64,000 nt of DNA from an uncultured Collinsella sp. (lineage in GTDB: Bacteria; Actinomycetota; Coriobacteriia; Coriobacteriales; Coriobacteriaceae): positions 28,823-92,822 of the forward strand of contig UQTU01000009.1 of assembly GCA_900544135.1 (NCBI GenBank). Reading direction: 5' to 3'. Position numbers and translations under genes: made by a program. Under the pieces are notes generated by a model, which worked only from the letters and a program-made list of their open reading frames with translations, was not told the origin of the DNA and did not search any database. Every line of letters begins with the position of its first letter. Position 1 is the first letter of the stretch. This document shows positions 1-7,143 of this stretch, in pieces.

Positions 1-2097
1 GTCGTTGACGGTGAGCTGGCAGTTGTTGGAGCAGCGACCGCAGCGGACATGCTTTTGCGTCACGGTAAGGTGCGCGATGTCCTCAGCCGAAAGGATGGTC
101 GAGGCGCCATCGGCACCGGCGCGATCGCGGGCGAGCAGGGCCGCACCATAGGCGCCCATGCAGCCGGCGATGTCGGGACGCACGGCGTGAACGCCAGTGA
201 GCTGCTCAAACGCGCGCAGCGTGGCATCGGACATAAAGGTGCCGCCCTGAACGATTACCTGGCTGCCGATCTCCTTGGGATCGCGCAGCTTAATGACCTT
301 GAACAGGGCATTCTTGATGACGGAATAGGACAGGCCGGCCGCGATGTCGCCCACCGTGGCGCCTTCCTTTTGCGCCTGCTTGACGCGCGAGTTCATAAAG
401 ACCGTGCAGCGGCTGCCCAGGTCGACCGGGGCCTTGGCATGGATGGCGGCATCGGCGAACGCGCGCACGTCCATGTTCATAGAGACGGCGAAGCTCTCGA
501 TAAAGCTACCGCAGCCCGACGAACAGGCCTCGTTGAGCATGATGTGCTCGATAACGCCGTCCTTGACGCGCAGGCACTTCATGTCCTGGCCGCCGATGTC
601 CAGAATGAACTCGACGCCGGGCAGGAATGCTTTGGCGCCGCGCAGGTGCGCAACGGTCTCGATCTCGCCGGAATCGGCTTTGAGGGCCTCGATGAGCAGC
701 GCCTCGCCGTAGCCCGTGGTGGTCACGTGGCCGATGGTGCAGCCGGCGGGGATGTGGTTGTAGAAATCGGCCATGATGACCTTGGCCGTGCCCAGGATGT
801 CGCCGTTGTTGTTGCCGTACCAGGTGTGCAACAGCTGGCCGTCCTCGCCCACGAGCGCGGCCTTCATGGTGGTGGAGCCGGCGTCGATGCCAATGAACAC
901 GCGGCCGGTGTAGCCTTCGAGCTTGCCCTTGGGAACGACTTCCTGGTCGTGGCGGGTTTTGAACTCGGCAAAGTCCTCGTCGGTGGCAAAGAGCGGATCC
1001 AGGCGCTCGACCTCGGCACCCTGTGTGTCGCCCAGGGCATCGATGGCCTCGATGAGCTGCGGGAACGTGCTGAGCTTATTGGACTCGTGCGCCATGGCGG
1101 CGCCGCTCGCCACAAACAGGTGGGCGTTTTGGGGCACGATACGGTGCTCCTCGTCCAGGTTGAGCGTGAGGTAGAAGCGGTGGCGCAGCTCGGAGAGGTA
1201 CTGCAGCGGGCCGCCCAGGAAGGCGACGTTGCCGCGGATGGGACGGCCGCACGCCAGACCCGAGATGGTCTGGGTCACGACAGCCTGGAAGATGGAGGCG
1301 GCCACGTCCTCGGGGCGGGCGCCTTCGTTGAGTAGCGGCTGCACGTCGGTCTTGGCAAAAACGCCGCAGCGGCTGGCGATGGGATAGATGGTGGTGGCGT
1401 TGGCCGCGAGCTCGTTGAGGCCGCTGGCGTCAGTGTGCAGCAGAGTGGCCATCTGGTCGATGAACGCGCCCGTGCCGCCGGCGCAGGTGCCGTTCATGCG
1501 CTGCTCAATGCCATTATCGAAGTAGATGATCTTGGCGTCCTCGCCGCCCAGCTCGATGGCGACATCGGTGGCCGGGATGAGGGTCTCGACGGCACGCTTG
1601 CTGGCGATGACCTCCTGGACAAACTCCAAATCGAGCCACTGGGACAGCAGCAGGCCGCCTGAGCCGGTGATGGCACAGGTCATCTGGGCCATCGGCAGCA
1701 CAGTCGCGGCACCCTCGAACAAGTCGCGGGCGCAAGCGCGGACGTCGGTGTGGTGGCGCTGGTACTTGGCGTAGACGATCTGGTTGTCGTCGTTGAGCAC
1801 GGCGAGCTTAACGGTGGTGGAGCCCACGTCGATGCCCAGGTGCAGGTTGCCGTGGGCGTTGCCGGGGTTGAAGATCGCGCCTTCGGGGGCGTGGGCGGCG
1901 GCTACGGACTCAGTGGCGGTGGCGGGCTCGCTAGTGACGGACGCCTCCCCCGCCGCTTTCTTGGCATCGGCAACTGCCTCGGCAACTTTCTCGGCTGCCG
2001 CGGTCGCGGCCTTCTGCGCAGCGTCCACCACGGCGGGCGCGGCCTCGCGTGCGGCAGCAACCATGCGGTCCTTGATGCCCTCGACGAGTTTGCTCAT
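1..2097 (-). CDS. 2-hydroxyacyl-CoA dehydratase activase (BadF/BcrA type), 5' part
   Basis: The gene runs off the left edge; about 699 residues are visible. After an Ala/Lys-rich leader of about 80 residues there are two tandem ASKHA ATPase domains, each opening with a phosphate loop ([10 protein letters not shown], then [10 protein letters not shown]). Each carries its own Cys site ([11 protein letters not shown] and [11 protein letters not shown]), which in HgdC-type activators ligates a bridging 4Fe-4S cluster. The visible 3' end enters CGRCSNNC, typical of the start of the DUF2229 region in the very long (about 1,400-residue) members. Known role of the family: ATP-driven one-electron transfer to a 2-hydroxyacyl-CoA dehydratase. 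The exact substrate cannot be read here. The start has an SD (AGAGGAG), and the gene lies 11 bp behind the TetR-type gene, so the two are probably cotranscribed. Confidence 0.88.
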   Translation of the reverse strand, partial: MSKLVEGIKDRMVAAAREAAPAVVDAAQKAATAAAEKVAEAVADAKKAAGEASVTSEPATATESVAAAHAPEGAIFNPGNAHGNLHLGIDVGSTTVKLAVLNDDNQIVYAKYQRHHTDVRACARDLFEGAATVLPMAQMTCAITGSGGLLLSQWLDLEFVQEVIASKRAVETLIPATDVAIELGGEDAKIIYFDNGIEQRMNGTCAGGTGAFIDQMATLLHTDASGLNELAANATTIYPIASRCGVFAKTDVQPLLNEGARPEDVAASIFQAVVTQTISGLACGRPIRGNVAFLGGPLQYLSELRHRFYLTLNLDEEHRIVPQNAHLFVASGAAMAHESNKLSTFPQLIEAIDALGDTQGAEVERLDPLFATDEDFAEFKTRHDQEVVPKGKLEGYTGRVFIGIDAGSTTMKAALVGEDGQLLHTWYGNNNGDILGTAKVIMADFYNHIPAGCTIGHVTTTGYGEALLIEALKADSGEIETVAHLRGAKAFLPGVEFILDIGGQDMKCLRVKDGVIEHIMLNEACSSGCGSFIESFAVSMNMDVRAFADAAIHAKAPVDLGSRCTVFMNSRVKQAQKEGATVGDIAAGLSYSVIKNALFKVIKLRDPKEIGSQVIVQGGTFMSDATLRAFEQLTGVHAVRPDIAGCMGAYGAALLARDRAGADGASTILSAEDIAHLTVTQKHVRCGRCSNNCQLTVND

Positions 2098-2108
2098 TGT
2101 CTCTCCTC

Positions 2109-2819
2109 TTAGTTGTTGGACTCGACGGTTGCGGCGGTGTCGACCGCGTCCTCGAGCTGCAAATTCAAAAGCTTCATGCCGTATTCCGGCACGTTGATAT
2201 CGATGGGTTGGCCATACAGGTCGCCGGGGCGCACAAAGGCGATAACCGTCATAATGCGCGCCATGGCCTCGGGCGATTCGGTGAGCCCACGCTCAAACCA
2301 GCGCTGAATCATGCCGACCTCGGCGCTCACGACGTAGGTGACGTAGTAGTCAAAGAACGTGCCCAGCGCCAGGCCCAAAATGCCCGTCTGCGCACGCGGC
2401 ACCACAGCCTCACGCGCAGTGTCGATAATCCTTTTAATGAAGGCCTGGTCGCCGCCCGGCCCCAGCAGCGCACCGATTAAGTCGCGGTTGGCCGCAAGAT
2501 AACGCAGCAGCTCAACCGAACCGGGCGCCGGCTCGAGCTCATCGATGTTGTGATAGAGATCGGGCAGCTGAGCTGCGGTGATGAGCTCAATGCGCTCACG
2601 GATCTCGGCCAGCAAGCCGTCCTCGATTTGATTGATAAAGTCGGGGATATCGCGGTAATGCGAATAGAACGTGCGACGCGTAAGGCCAGCACGCTCGGTG
2701 AGCGACGCGACATTAATGCGCGAAAGGTCGCCGCTTTCGGCAAGCTCGCTGGCAAGTGCCTGGCGAAGGGCACGCTGCGAGCGAAGGGACCGGCGATCGC
2801 ATTTCTCGAGCTGGGACAA
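2109..2819 (-). CDS. TetR/AcrR-family transcriptional regulator
   Basis: 236 residues. The N-terminal helix-turn-helix includes [22 protein letters not shown] at residues about 33-55, the usual TetR signature ending in TFY.HY. The ligand domain is all-helical with no other recognisable motif. The stop codon lies 11 bp before the dehydratase activase, so the regulator leads that operon and probably controls it and itself. The short upstream region contains small palindromes suited to a TetR dimer. Ligand unknown. Confidence 0.88.
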   Translation of the reverse strand: MSQLEKCDRRSLRSQRALRQALASELAESGDLSRINVASLTERAGLTRRTFYSHYRDIPDFINQIEDGLLAEIRERIELITAAQLPDLYHNIDELEPAPGSVELLRYLAANRDLIGALLGPGGDQAFIKRIIDTAREAVVPRAQTGILGLALGTFFDYYVTYVVSAEVGMIQRWFERGLTESPEAMARIMTVIAFVRPGDLYGQPIDINVPEYGMKLLNLQLEDAVDTAATVESNN

Positions 2820-2841
2820 GCGTCCTCCTTGTTACTCAGCC

Positions 2842-2883
2842 TGTGCGCTATTGCACAGTGCGAGTATTATTGCACACCGTGTG
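2842..2883. promoter_or_regulatory. Candidate TetR operator palindromes
   Basis: Two inverted repeats lie 22-64 bp upstream of the TetR-type start: TGTGC-N6-GCACA at 2842-2857 and the 11-bp palindrome CACACcGTGTG at 2873-2883. TTGCACA-type half sites occur twice between them. Position and symmetry suit autoregulation; binding is inferred only. Confidence 0.4.
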
Positions 2884-2913
2884 TATCAACACGTAAAGGC
2901 AATATTTAGAATG

Positions 2914-2941
2914 TGACGAGGGGGCAGTCCCTTTGTCACAA
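2914..2941. repeat. Short hairpin of the GTGACAAAGGG type (imperfect)
   Basis: GTGAC...GTCAC arms around a GGGGGCAGTCCC core. It matches the perfect hairpin at 3322-3350, so the antisense/toxin locus is bracketed by two related hairpins about 400 bp apart. Confidence 0.5.
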
Positions 2942-2971
2942 CCCGCCTGGCTTTTGGAGCGGCATTACCGA

Positions 2972-3000
2972 TTGTCCAAAATGTCATTCGTGGGTAGAAT
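2972..3000 (+). promoter_or_regulatory. Sigma70-type promoter for a candidate antisense RNA
   Basis: TTGTCC at 2972-2977 and TAGAAT at 2995-3000 with an ideal 17-bp spacer, pointing into the 3' part of the small toxin-like gene on the other strand. No protein gene follows on this strand. The first transcribed bases (GTGTCGACGGCAG) nearly repeat the 5' end of the opposing transcript. Confidence 0.55.
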
Positions 3001-3006
3001 AGTGTC

Positions 3007-3092
3007 GACGGCAGCCCAAGTTGTAGCTGGCTGGGCAGCGCCGTTGTTTGCATTAGGGGGTCAACGCCTTAGCGGCGGCGACCCCTTCTGTT
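3007..3092 (+). ncRNA. Candidate antisense RNA opposite the small toxin-like gene
   Basis: The proposed RNA begins just after the promoter at 2972-3000. It ends at the hairpin GGGGTC (3057-3062)/GACCCC (3080-3085) followed by TTCTGTT, giving about 85 nt. It is complementary to the last codons and 3' UTR of the peptide gene on the minus strand. This is the layout of type I toxin-antitoxin loci with convergent transcripts. No homolog recognised; identification rests on promoter, hairpin and overlap. Confidence 0.45.
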
Positions 3093-3194
3093 GCGCTTCG
3101 AACGCTGCTTGAGTGCCTCGGAAAGGCCGACAAGCGCCGTGAAGAACGAGACCACGGCGGTCAGAAGTCTCACGAAATCAATCAAATCGGTCAT
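3069..3194 (-). CDS. 41-residue membrane peptide, candidate type I toxin
   Basis: Too short for normal gene calling. The peptide starts MTDLIDFVRLL, has one hydrophobic segment (residues about 10-28) and ends in a very basic tail with R/K at most of the last 12 positions. This is the architecture of Fst/Ldr/holin-like type I toxins. The SD is near perfect (GGAGGTGAT, 6 nt before ATG), unusually strong for a random frame. The mRNA 5' region carries GGGCAGCGCC, which can pair with GGCGCTGCCC in its own 3' region (plus-strand repeats at 3033-3042 and 3220-3229), a long-range lock known from type I toxin mRNAs. A convergent antisense promoter lies downstream. Toxicity is inferred from architecture only. 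Confidence 0.55.
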   Translation of the reverse strand: MTDLIDFVRLLTAVVSFFTALVGLSEALKQRSKRNRRGRRR

Positions 3195-3258
3195 GGGCAT
3201 CACCTCCCATCAAATGGAGGGCGCTGCCCGGCACATGGAACTGCCGTCAACGACACCG

Positions 3259-3288
3259 ATTCTATCAAAGCGCAGTTAGATATGCGAA
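3259..3288 (-). promoter_or_regulatory. Promoter of the small toxin-like gene
   Basis: On the minus strand: TTCGCA (3283-3288), 18-bp spacer, TAGAAT (3259-3264). The predicted transcript begins about 55 nt before the ATG. Its first bases (GTGTCGTTGACGGCAG) closely match the start of the opposing RNA. Confidence 0.5.
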
Positions 3289-3321
3289 TATTTGTTCGTG
3301 TTTAAAGAAGTTAGTCCCCAC

Positions 3322-3350
3322 TGTGACAAAGGGACAGTCCCTTTGTCACA
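3322..3350 (-). terminator. 12-bp perfect hairpin at the 3' end of the HAD gene
   Basis: TGTGACAAAGGG/CCCTTTGTCACA with a 5-nt loop, directly abutting the stop codon at 3351. There is no clear U-tract, so it may be a mRNA-stabilising end or a repeat rather than an intrinsic terminator. Confidence 0.5.
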
Positions 3351-4214
3351 TTATTCGATGATGGTGCGGGAGTTCTGCTTGCTCATGGTGGCGAGCATGT
3401 GTTTGGGGACGGCGTGGGCCATGCAGCTGCCGATGGTCGCGCTCGCGGCGGCCTTAGCTGCATCGCTTGCGTTTTTGGTCGCGTAGCTGTGGCGGAAGCG
3501 TTTGAGCATGGCGATGTCGTTGCCACCGTCGCCGTAGACCGCGACCTCGTCCTCGGCAATACCGTAGTAGCCCGCCAGCCAGGCAACACTCTCGCCCTTG
3601 TTGCACGTCACGTCCGTAATCTCGAACATAACGGGGTCAAACGGCGCGTTGACCACGCGATCGGAACGCTCGGCAAGATACGCCTTAAGGTCGCGCTCCA
3701 GCTCGCGCGAGGTCACGCGGCAGTTGATCTTGCACACATCGTGGCGCAAGATGTCGCCAATCGACTGGTCGAAATACTGTTCCTCGTGATACCCGCCGCG
3801 TGCACGCATGCCGCGCATCACAATACGCTTGATGGGGCTGTCCTTTTTAAAGCCCGCCTGATGCATCTCGAACGAACCGCTCGAGTACATGCCATCGGGC
3901 GTGGAGCAATCAAAGCAAATGTCCGGAAACGCCTTGAGCAGTTCCTCAGTGACTTGCGGATCGATGGTCCAGGTCTTGAGCACCTCACCATGGCTGTCGC
4001 GCACGATGGATCCATTGGAGCAGCAGGCGTCAAGCGCCAGGCCCGTAAAGCCATGCTCGCCGATCGGCAACGTCGAGCGTCCAGTCGCGGGAACCACGTG
4101 CAGGCCAGCCTCAGTCAGCTCGCGAATGGCACGGCGGATAGTCCCATCTGCCTCGTGCAGGGCGTTCAGCAGCGTACCGTCTAAGTCACTCGCAAACATC
4201 TTGATCATGGGCAT
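3351..4214 (-). CDS. HAD-superfamily (Cof-type) phosphatase
   Basis: 287 residues from the chosen ATG (MPMIKMF), which follows SD GGAGAGG; an ATG two codons later is also possible. HAD motif I is FASDLDGTLL, with the nucleophile Asp near residue 8. Motif II is the Thr in VVPATGRS. Motif III/IV is NKGESVAWL followed by VYGDGGNDIAML. The C2-type cap between about 85 and 190 marks the Cof/YbjI group, which dephosphorylates sugar phosphates, FMN or PLP. Substrate not predictable. Single gene ended by the hairpin at 3322-3350. Confidence 0.88.
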   Translation of the reverse strand: MPMIKMFASDLDGTLLNALHEADGTIRRAIRELTEAGLHVVPATGRSTLPIGEHGFTGLALDACCSNGSIVRDSHGEVLKTWTIDPQVTEELLKAFPDICFDCSTPDGMYSSGSFEMHQAGFKKDSPIKRIVMRGMRARGGYHEEQYFDQSIGDILRHDVCKINCRVTSRELERDLKAYLAERSDRVVNAPFDPVMFEITDVTCNKGESVAWLAGYYGIAEDEVAVYGDGGNDIAMLKRFRHSYATKNASDAAKAAASATIGSCMAHAVPKHMLATMSKQNSRTIIE

Positions 4215-4249
4215 GCCTCTCCTTCGTATGCACGATATTGTAGACGAGA

Positions 4250-4279
4250 ATGGGCGCACCCCAAGGGAGGCACGCCCAT
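4250..4279 (-). terminator. Hairpin after the P-II gene
   Basis: ATGGGCG (4250-4256) pairs with CGCCCAT (4273-4279), with inner CCCC/GGG pairing. It lies between the P-II stop and the HAD start and probably ends the amt-glnK unit. Confidence 0.55.
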
Positions 4280-4295
4280 CAGGCGAAAGACAACT

Positions 4296-4634
4296 CTATA
4301 CCGCGGCGGGACCGTGCTCGCCGGTGCGGATGCGGATGACTTCCTCGACCGGCTCGACCCAAATCTTGCCGTCTCCGACGGCGCCGGTGCGGGCGGCATT
4401 GCAGATGATGTCGACAATTCCGTCGACATGTTCATCGGCGCAGATGAGGGTGAACTGCACCTTAGGGATCGTGTTGACAAGCAACTCGTTGCCGCGCACG
4501 TACTCCTTCCAGCCATGCTGTGCGCCGCAGCCCTGCACCTGATTGATGGTCATGCCGCGAACATCGGCAGCAAACAGCGCATCTTTGAGAACCTCAAGCT
4601 TCTCCTGACGTACGATAGCCGTAATCTTCTTCAT
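4296..4634 (-). CDS. glnK: P-II nitrogen regulatory protein
   Basis: 112 residues, full length for GlnB/GlnK. The core MKKITAIVRQEKLEVLKDAL and the C-terminal signature TGAVGDGKIWVEPVEEVIRIRTGE are typical. P-II trimers bind ATP/ADP/2-oxoglutarate and gate AmtB or nitrogen enzymes. The T-loop (GCGAQHGWKEYVRGNELLVN) has Leu at position 51, where enterobacterial proteins have the uridylylated Tyr, so GlnD-type modification is not expected. The gene lies 18 bp behind the ammonium transporter gene, the reverse of the common glnK-amtB order. As that transporter is gutted, the normal partner may be lost or encoded elsewhere. Confidence 0.93.
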   Translation of the reverse strand: MKKITAIVRQEKLEVLKDALFAADVRGMTINQVQGCGAQHGWKEYVRGNELLVNTIPKVQFTLICADEHVDGIVDIICNAARTGAVGDGKIWVEPVEEVIRIRTGEHGPAAV

Positions 4635-4652
4635 GCCAAATCACTCCCCTTG

Positions 4653-5156
4653 TTAATCCAGGCCGCTAAACGATGGATATGCGCTTTCGCCGTGCTGGCT
4701 CGCGTCCAGGCCCAGCGCCTCGTCGGCCTCGTCCACGCGCAGGCTGCCGTGGAACAACGCCTTGACCACCGCGGCAATCACCACGTCGAGAAACAGCACG
4801 ATAACAACCGTCACTACAATGCCCAGGACCTGCGAGACAAGCAGCGACGCGTCGCCCGTGTAAAACAGACCACCCTTACCGGTCCACGAGAGTTCCGGCA
4901 CACAGAACAGGCCCGTGAGCGCGCTGCCCATGGCTCGACAAAGCCCGCGCCCGGCGTGACCACCATAGGCCAGCGAGCAGCCGGCAACAATCCACAGCAC
5001 ACCGACCAGGCCAATGGCGCCAAAGCACATGAGCATGGTGTTGATGACATTTTTGCGTCTGGACAGGCCGCCATAGAAAAACGCCAGACCCGGTGTCATT
5101 AAAAACACGAGCATGGTGCAGATGAGCATAAACGTTGTCGATCCCGTATCGTACAT
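4653..5156 (-). pseudogene. amtB: Ammonium transporter remnant with internal in-frame deletion
   Basis: 167 residues, against about 400 for AmtB. Residues 1-70 are the conserved N-terminus (TPGLAFFYGGLSRRKNVINTML, TM1-TM2). From about residue 75 the sequence jumps to the last helices and tail (GLFYTGDASLLVSQVLG, then GSLRVDEADEALGLD and HGESAY). About 230 middle residues are missing, including the twin-His pore and Phe gate, so ammonium conduction is very unlikely. The frame is open and both ends are well conserved, so the deletion looks recent or the stub is retained. The start was chosen for SD AAGGGAGAG. Cotranscribed with the P-II gene. Confidence 0.85.
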
Positions 5157-5354
5157 TCGCTCTCCCTTGGACGCATGAACGTTGTCGGCGCCCATAATGC
5201 GGCCGAGGGGCAACTGATGTAGACCAGATACGGGGTTGTTAAACGCTACATTGTCGAATGGAAACGGCGCCGCAATCTTGGAAACGGCGCAGCAACGGAC
5301 GCGAAACGAACGGGAAATGCGAGGGCAAGGGAGCCGTGAGCGCGCCCGGCCCGG

Positions 5355-6375
5355 CTAGCGCCGGAACAGCTCGCGAGCGCGGTCGCGAAGGTTGGTGGCT
5401 CGGATGACGCCCTCGTAACAGTTAATGCGCAAGCGCGGGAAGGCATTGAAGAAGCGCAGGTCGCGGCGGCTGAGCGACACGCTCGGCACCGGACGGCTCG
5501 CGCGCCTGCCGGCACGGAGACGGGTGAGCGACGGGCGAGGCACGCTCGGCGTGGCATCGGCGACGCGGCGGGCGGCAAGCGCCAGGCCGTGGGCACCGTC
5601 CGAGATAAACGTCGGCATCGAAGCCTTCTCACGCAGAGCATCGAGCGCCGCGTCGCCCAGCTCCGCCAGCCATGCGTTAACGGCACGGCTGCGGACGTGC
5701 GTCTGCGCCACCGAGTCGATCGCCGAATCGGGAATACGCTCGAGCATGGAGTCAGACGCATCGGCAAGCGACTCATCGATGCGGTCGGCAAGGTCGGCGC
5801 GCACACGCTCCAGCTGATCGGACAGGCGGCGCCAGCTCGCCAACGAGCACACCGCGTCGACCATCATCGCGACCGCGACGATAAAGGCGGACAGCCGCAC
5901 AATCAGCACCGGCAGATGGCCAAGCAACCCCAGCAATGCCGGCTCCACTAAACGGCAAATGCACAACGCGCCCAAGCCAAACGCGCAGGCCCAGTACAGG
6001 CAGATGCGCCCGTGCAGGTTAAACGGCAGATGCGAATAGTCCCAAAAGCGAGCGCCCGTTGTTTTTTTCCAACAGCACGCCCACGCTGTACTCAATCACG
6101 CTGCATACGAGCGCTGCAGCGACAAACTGGCTCGAGGCATCCGGAATCCCGCGCAGCAGCAACCAGCACGCGATGCCGCCCGCACCGTAGATGGGACAAC
6201 ACGGCCCTAGCAAAAAGCCGCTGTTGGCAAAGCGTCCGTGGTTGAGCATGGCGCAGACTGTCGACTCCCATACCCAGCCGCAAAAACCGTAGAAGGCAAA
6301 CGAGAGTACCAGCGCCGAGAGCGGACAGGCGGCAAGCGTCGCGCCGTCAAATGCCATGTCGATCGCGGTTCCCAC
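5355..6375 (-). pseudogene. CmpB-type (PF06541-like) membrane protein, frameshifted at a 7-A tract
   Basis: Two overlapping frames together make one protein of about 340 residues. The first (from GTG at 6375) has FAFYGFCGWVWES, NSGFLLGPCCPIYGAGG and EYSVGVLLEK. The second continues with TGARFWDYSHLPFNLHGRI, exactly the next motif of this putative ABC-transporter type IV membrane family. The junction is a run of seven A on the coding strand (T at 6062-6068); removing one A restores the frame. A hydrophobic segment and a basic, coiled C-terminal tail follow. It could be a true mutation, a phase-variable tract, transcriptional slippage or an assembly error. The gene starts 4 bp after the HD gene, so the two form an operon. 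Confidence 0.75.
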
Positions 6376-6378
6376 CGT

Positions 6379-6915
6379 CTACCCACTCCTCTTTTCGTTC
6401 GATTCGCTGCTCACGTCATCGTCCGCCCTGTCTTTGCGCGGCAGACGGCCGGCAATCGTCTCGCGCAGCGCGCACCATTTATCCGCCAGGCACACAATCC
6501 ATGCCTCACGACACGTCGGCGGCACCGGCACCAGCGGAAACATATGACGCACGATAATATTCCGCTCGCGCGGCGTCAGCTCAAAATCTTCCTCCGCACG
6601 CGCCAGGGCAAAAAACGGATGCCGAAAGCCATGCAGTCGATGGCTTGGGTCGGGATCGTGCCAGTCATAGAGAAAGTAATCGTGCAGCAGGGCCCCGCGC
6701 AGCAGCGACAAGCGGTCGACGGAGATACCGACGCGGCCCAGGCGCTCGGCAAAGGACAGACTTGCCCGCGCCACCGAGGTCACATGCGTATACACCGTCA
6801 CGTGGCCATGCTGGATAAACTCACACGTCAGGTCCAAGCGGCCCGCCTGGGCCAGCTGACGGGCGGCATTGTCGACCTCGCGCGCGATACTCTCGGCACG
6901 AACGGTATCGGACAT
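6379..6915 (-). CDS. HD-domain phosphohydrolase-like protein
   Basis: 178 residues from the ATG behind SD GGAAGGAGG. The HD pattern is visible: His in VTSVARASL context, HD in LLRGALLHDYFLYDWH, His in NIIVRHMFPL and Asp in VCLADKW. Small HD proteins of this kind hydrolyse nucleotides or phosphate esters; the substrate is unknown. It leads a two-gene unit with the frameshifted membrane gene. Confidence 0.72.
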   Translation of the reverse strand: MSDTVRAESIAREVDNAARQLAQAGRLDLTCEFIQHGHVTVYTHVTSVARASLSFAERLGRVGISVDRLSLLRGALLHDYFLYDWHDPDPSHRLHGFRHPFFALARAEEDFELTPRERNIIVRHMFPLVPVPPTCREAWIVCLADKWCALRETIAGRLPRKDRADDDVSSESNEKRSG

Positions 6916-7143
6916 GCGGCCTCCTTCCAGCGGCTCTCGGCGGCAAGTCGCAGCCTGCACGCAATGAATAAAATCATCATCGAATTTACTAGTATGGCAT
7001 CGGACAAAACGTTTTGCCCCGCCAGTTGGCGAATTACCGCGCCGCCGTCACATATCAAACGCCAAAATGTGCGAGACTGTCTTGTGCAATTGTGCCGGCC
7101 GAGGGAGCGCCGGCGCTCGATTCGCATGGAGTAACCCACAACG

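Noticed and set aside
49..1335. Long open frame on the plus strand
   Set aside because: It is antisense to the activase gene, whose domains are clear; GC-rich codon usage leaves the opposite strand open. The same holds for long frames at 48219-49733, 51593-53551 and 60598-61932.
6055..6080. Programmed -1 frameshift at A AAA AAC
   Set aside because: The slippery heptamer is in frame, but the conserved downstream protein lies in the +1 frame, which -1 slippage would not reach.
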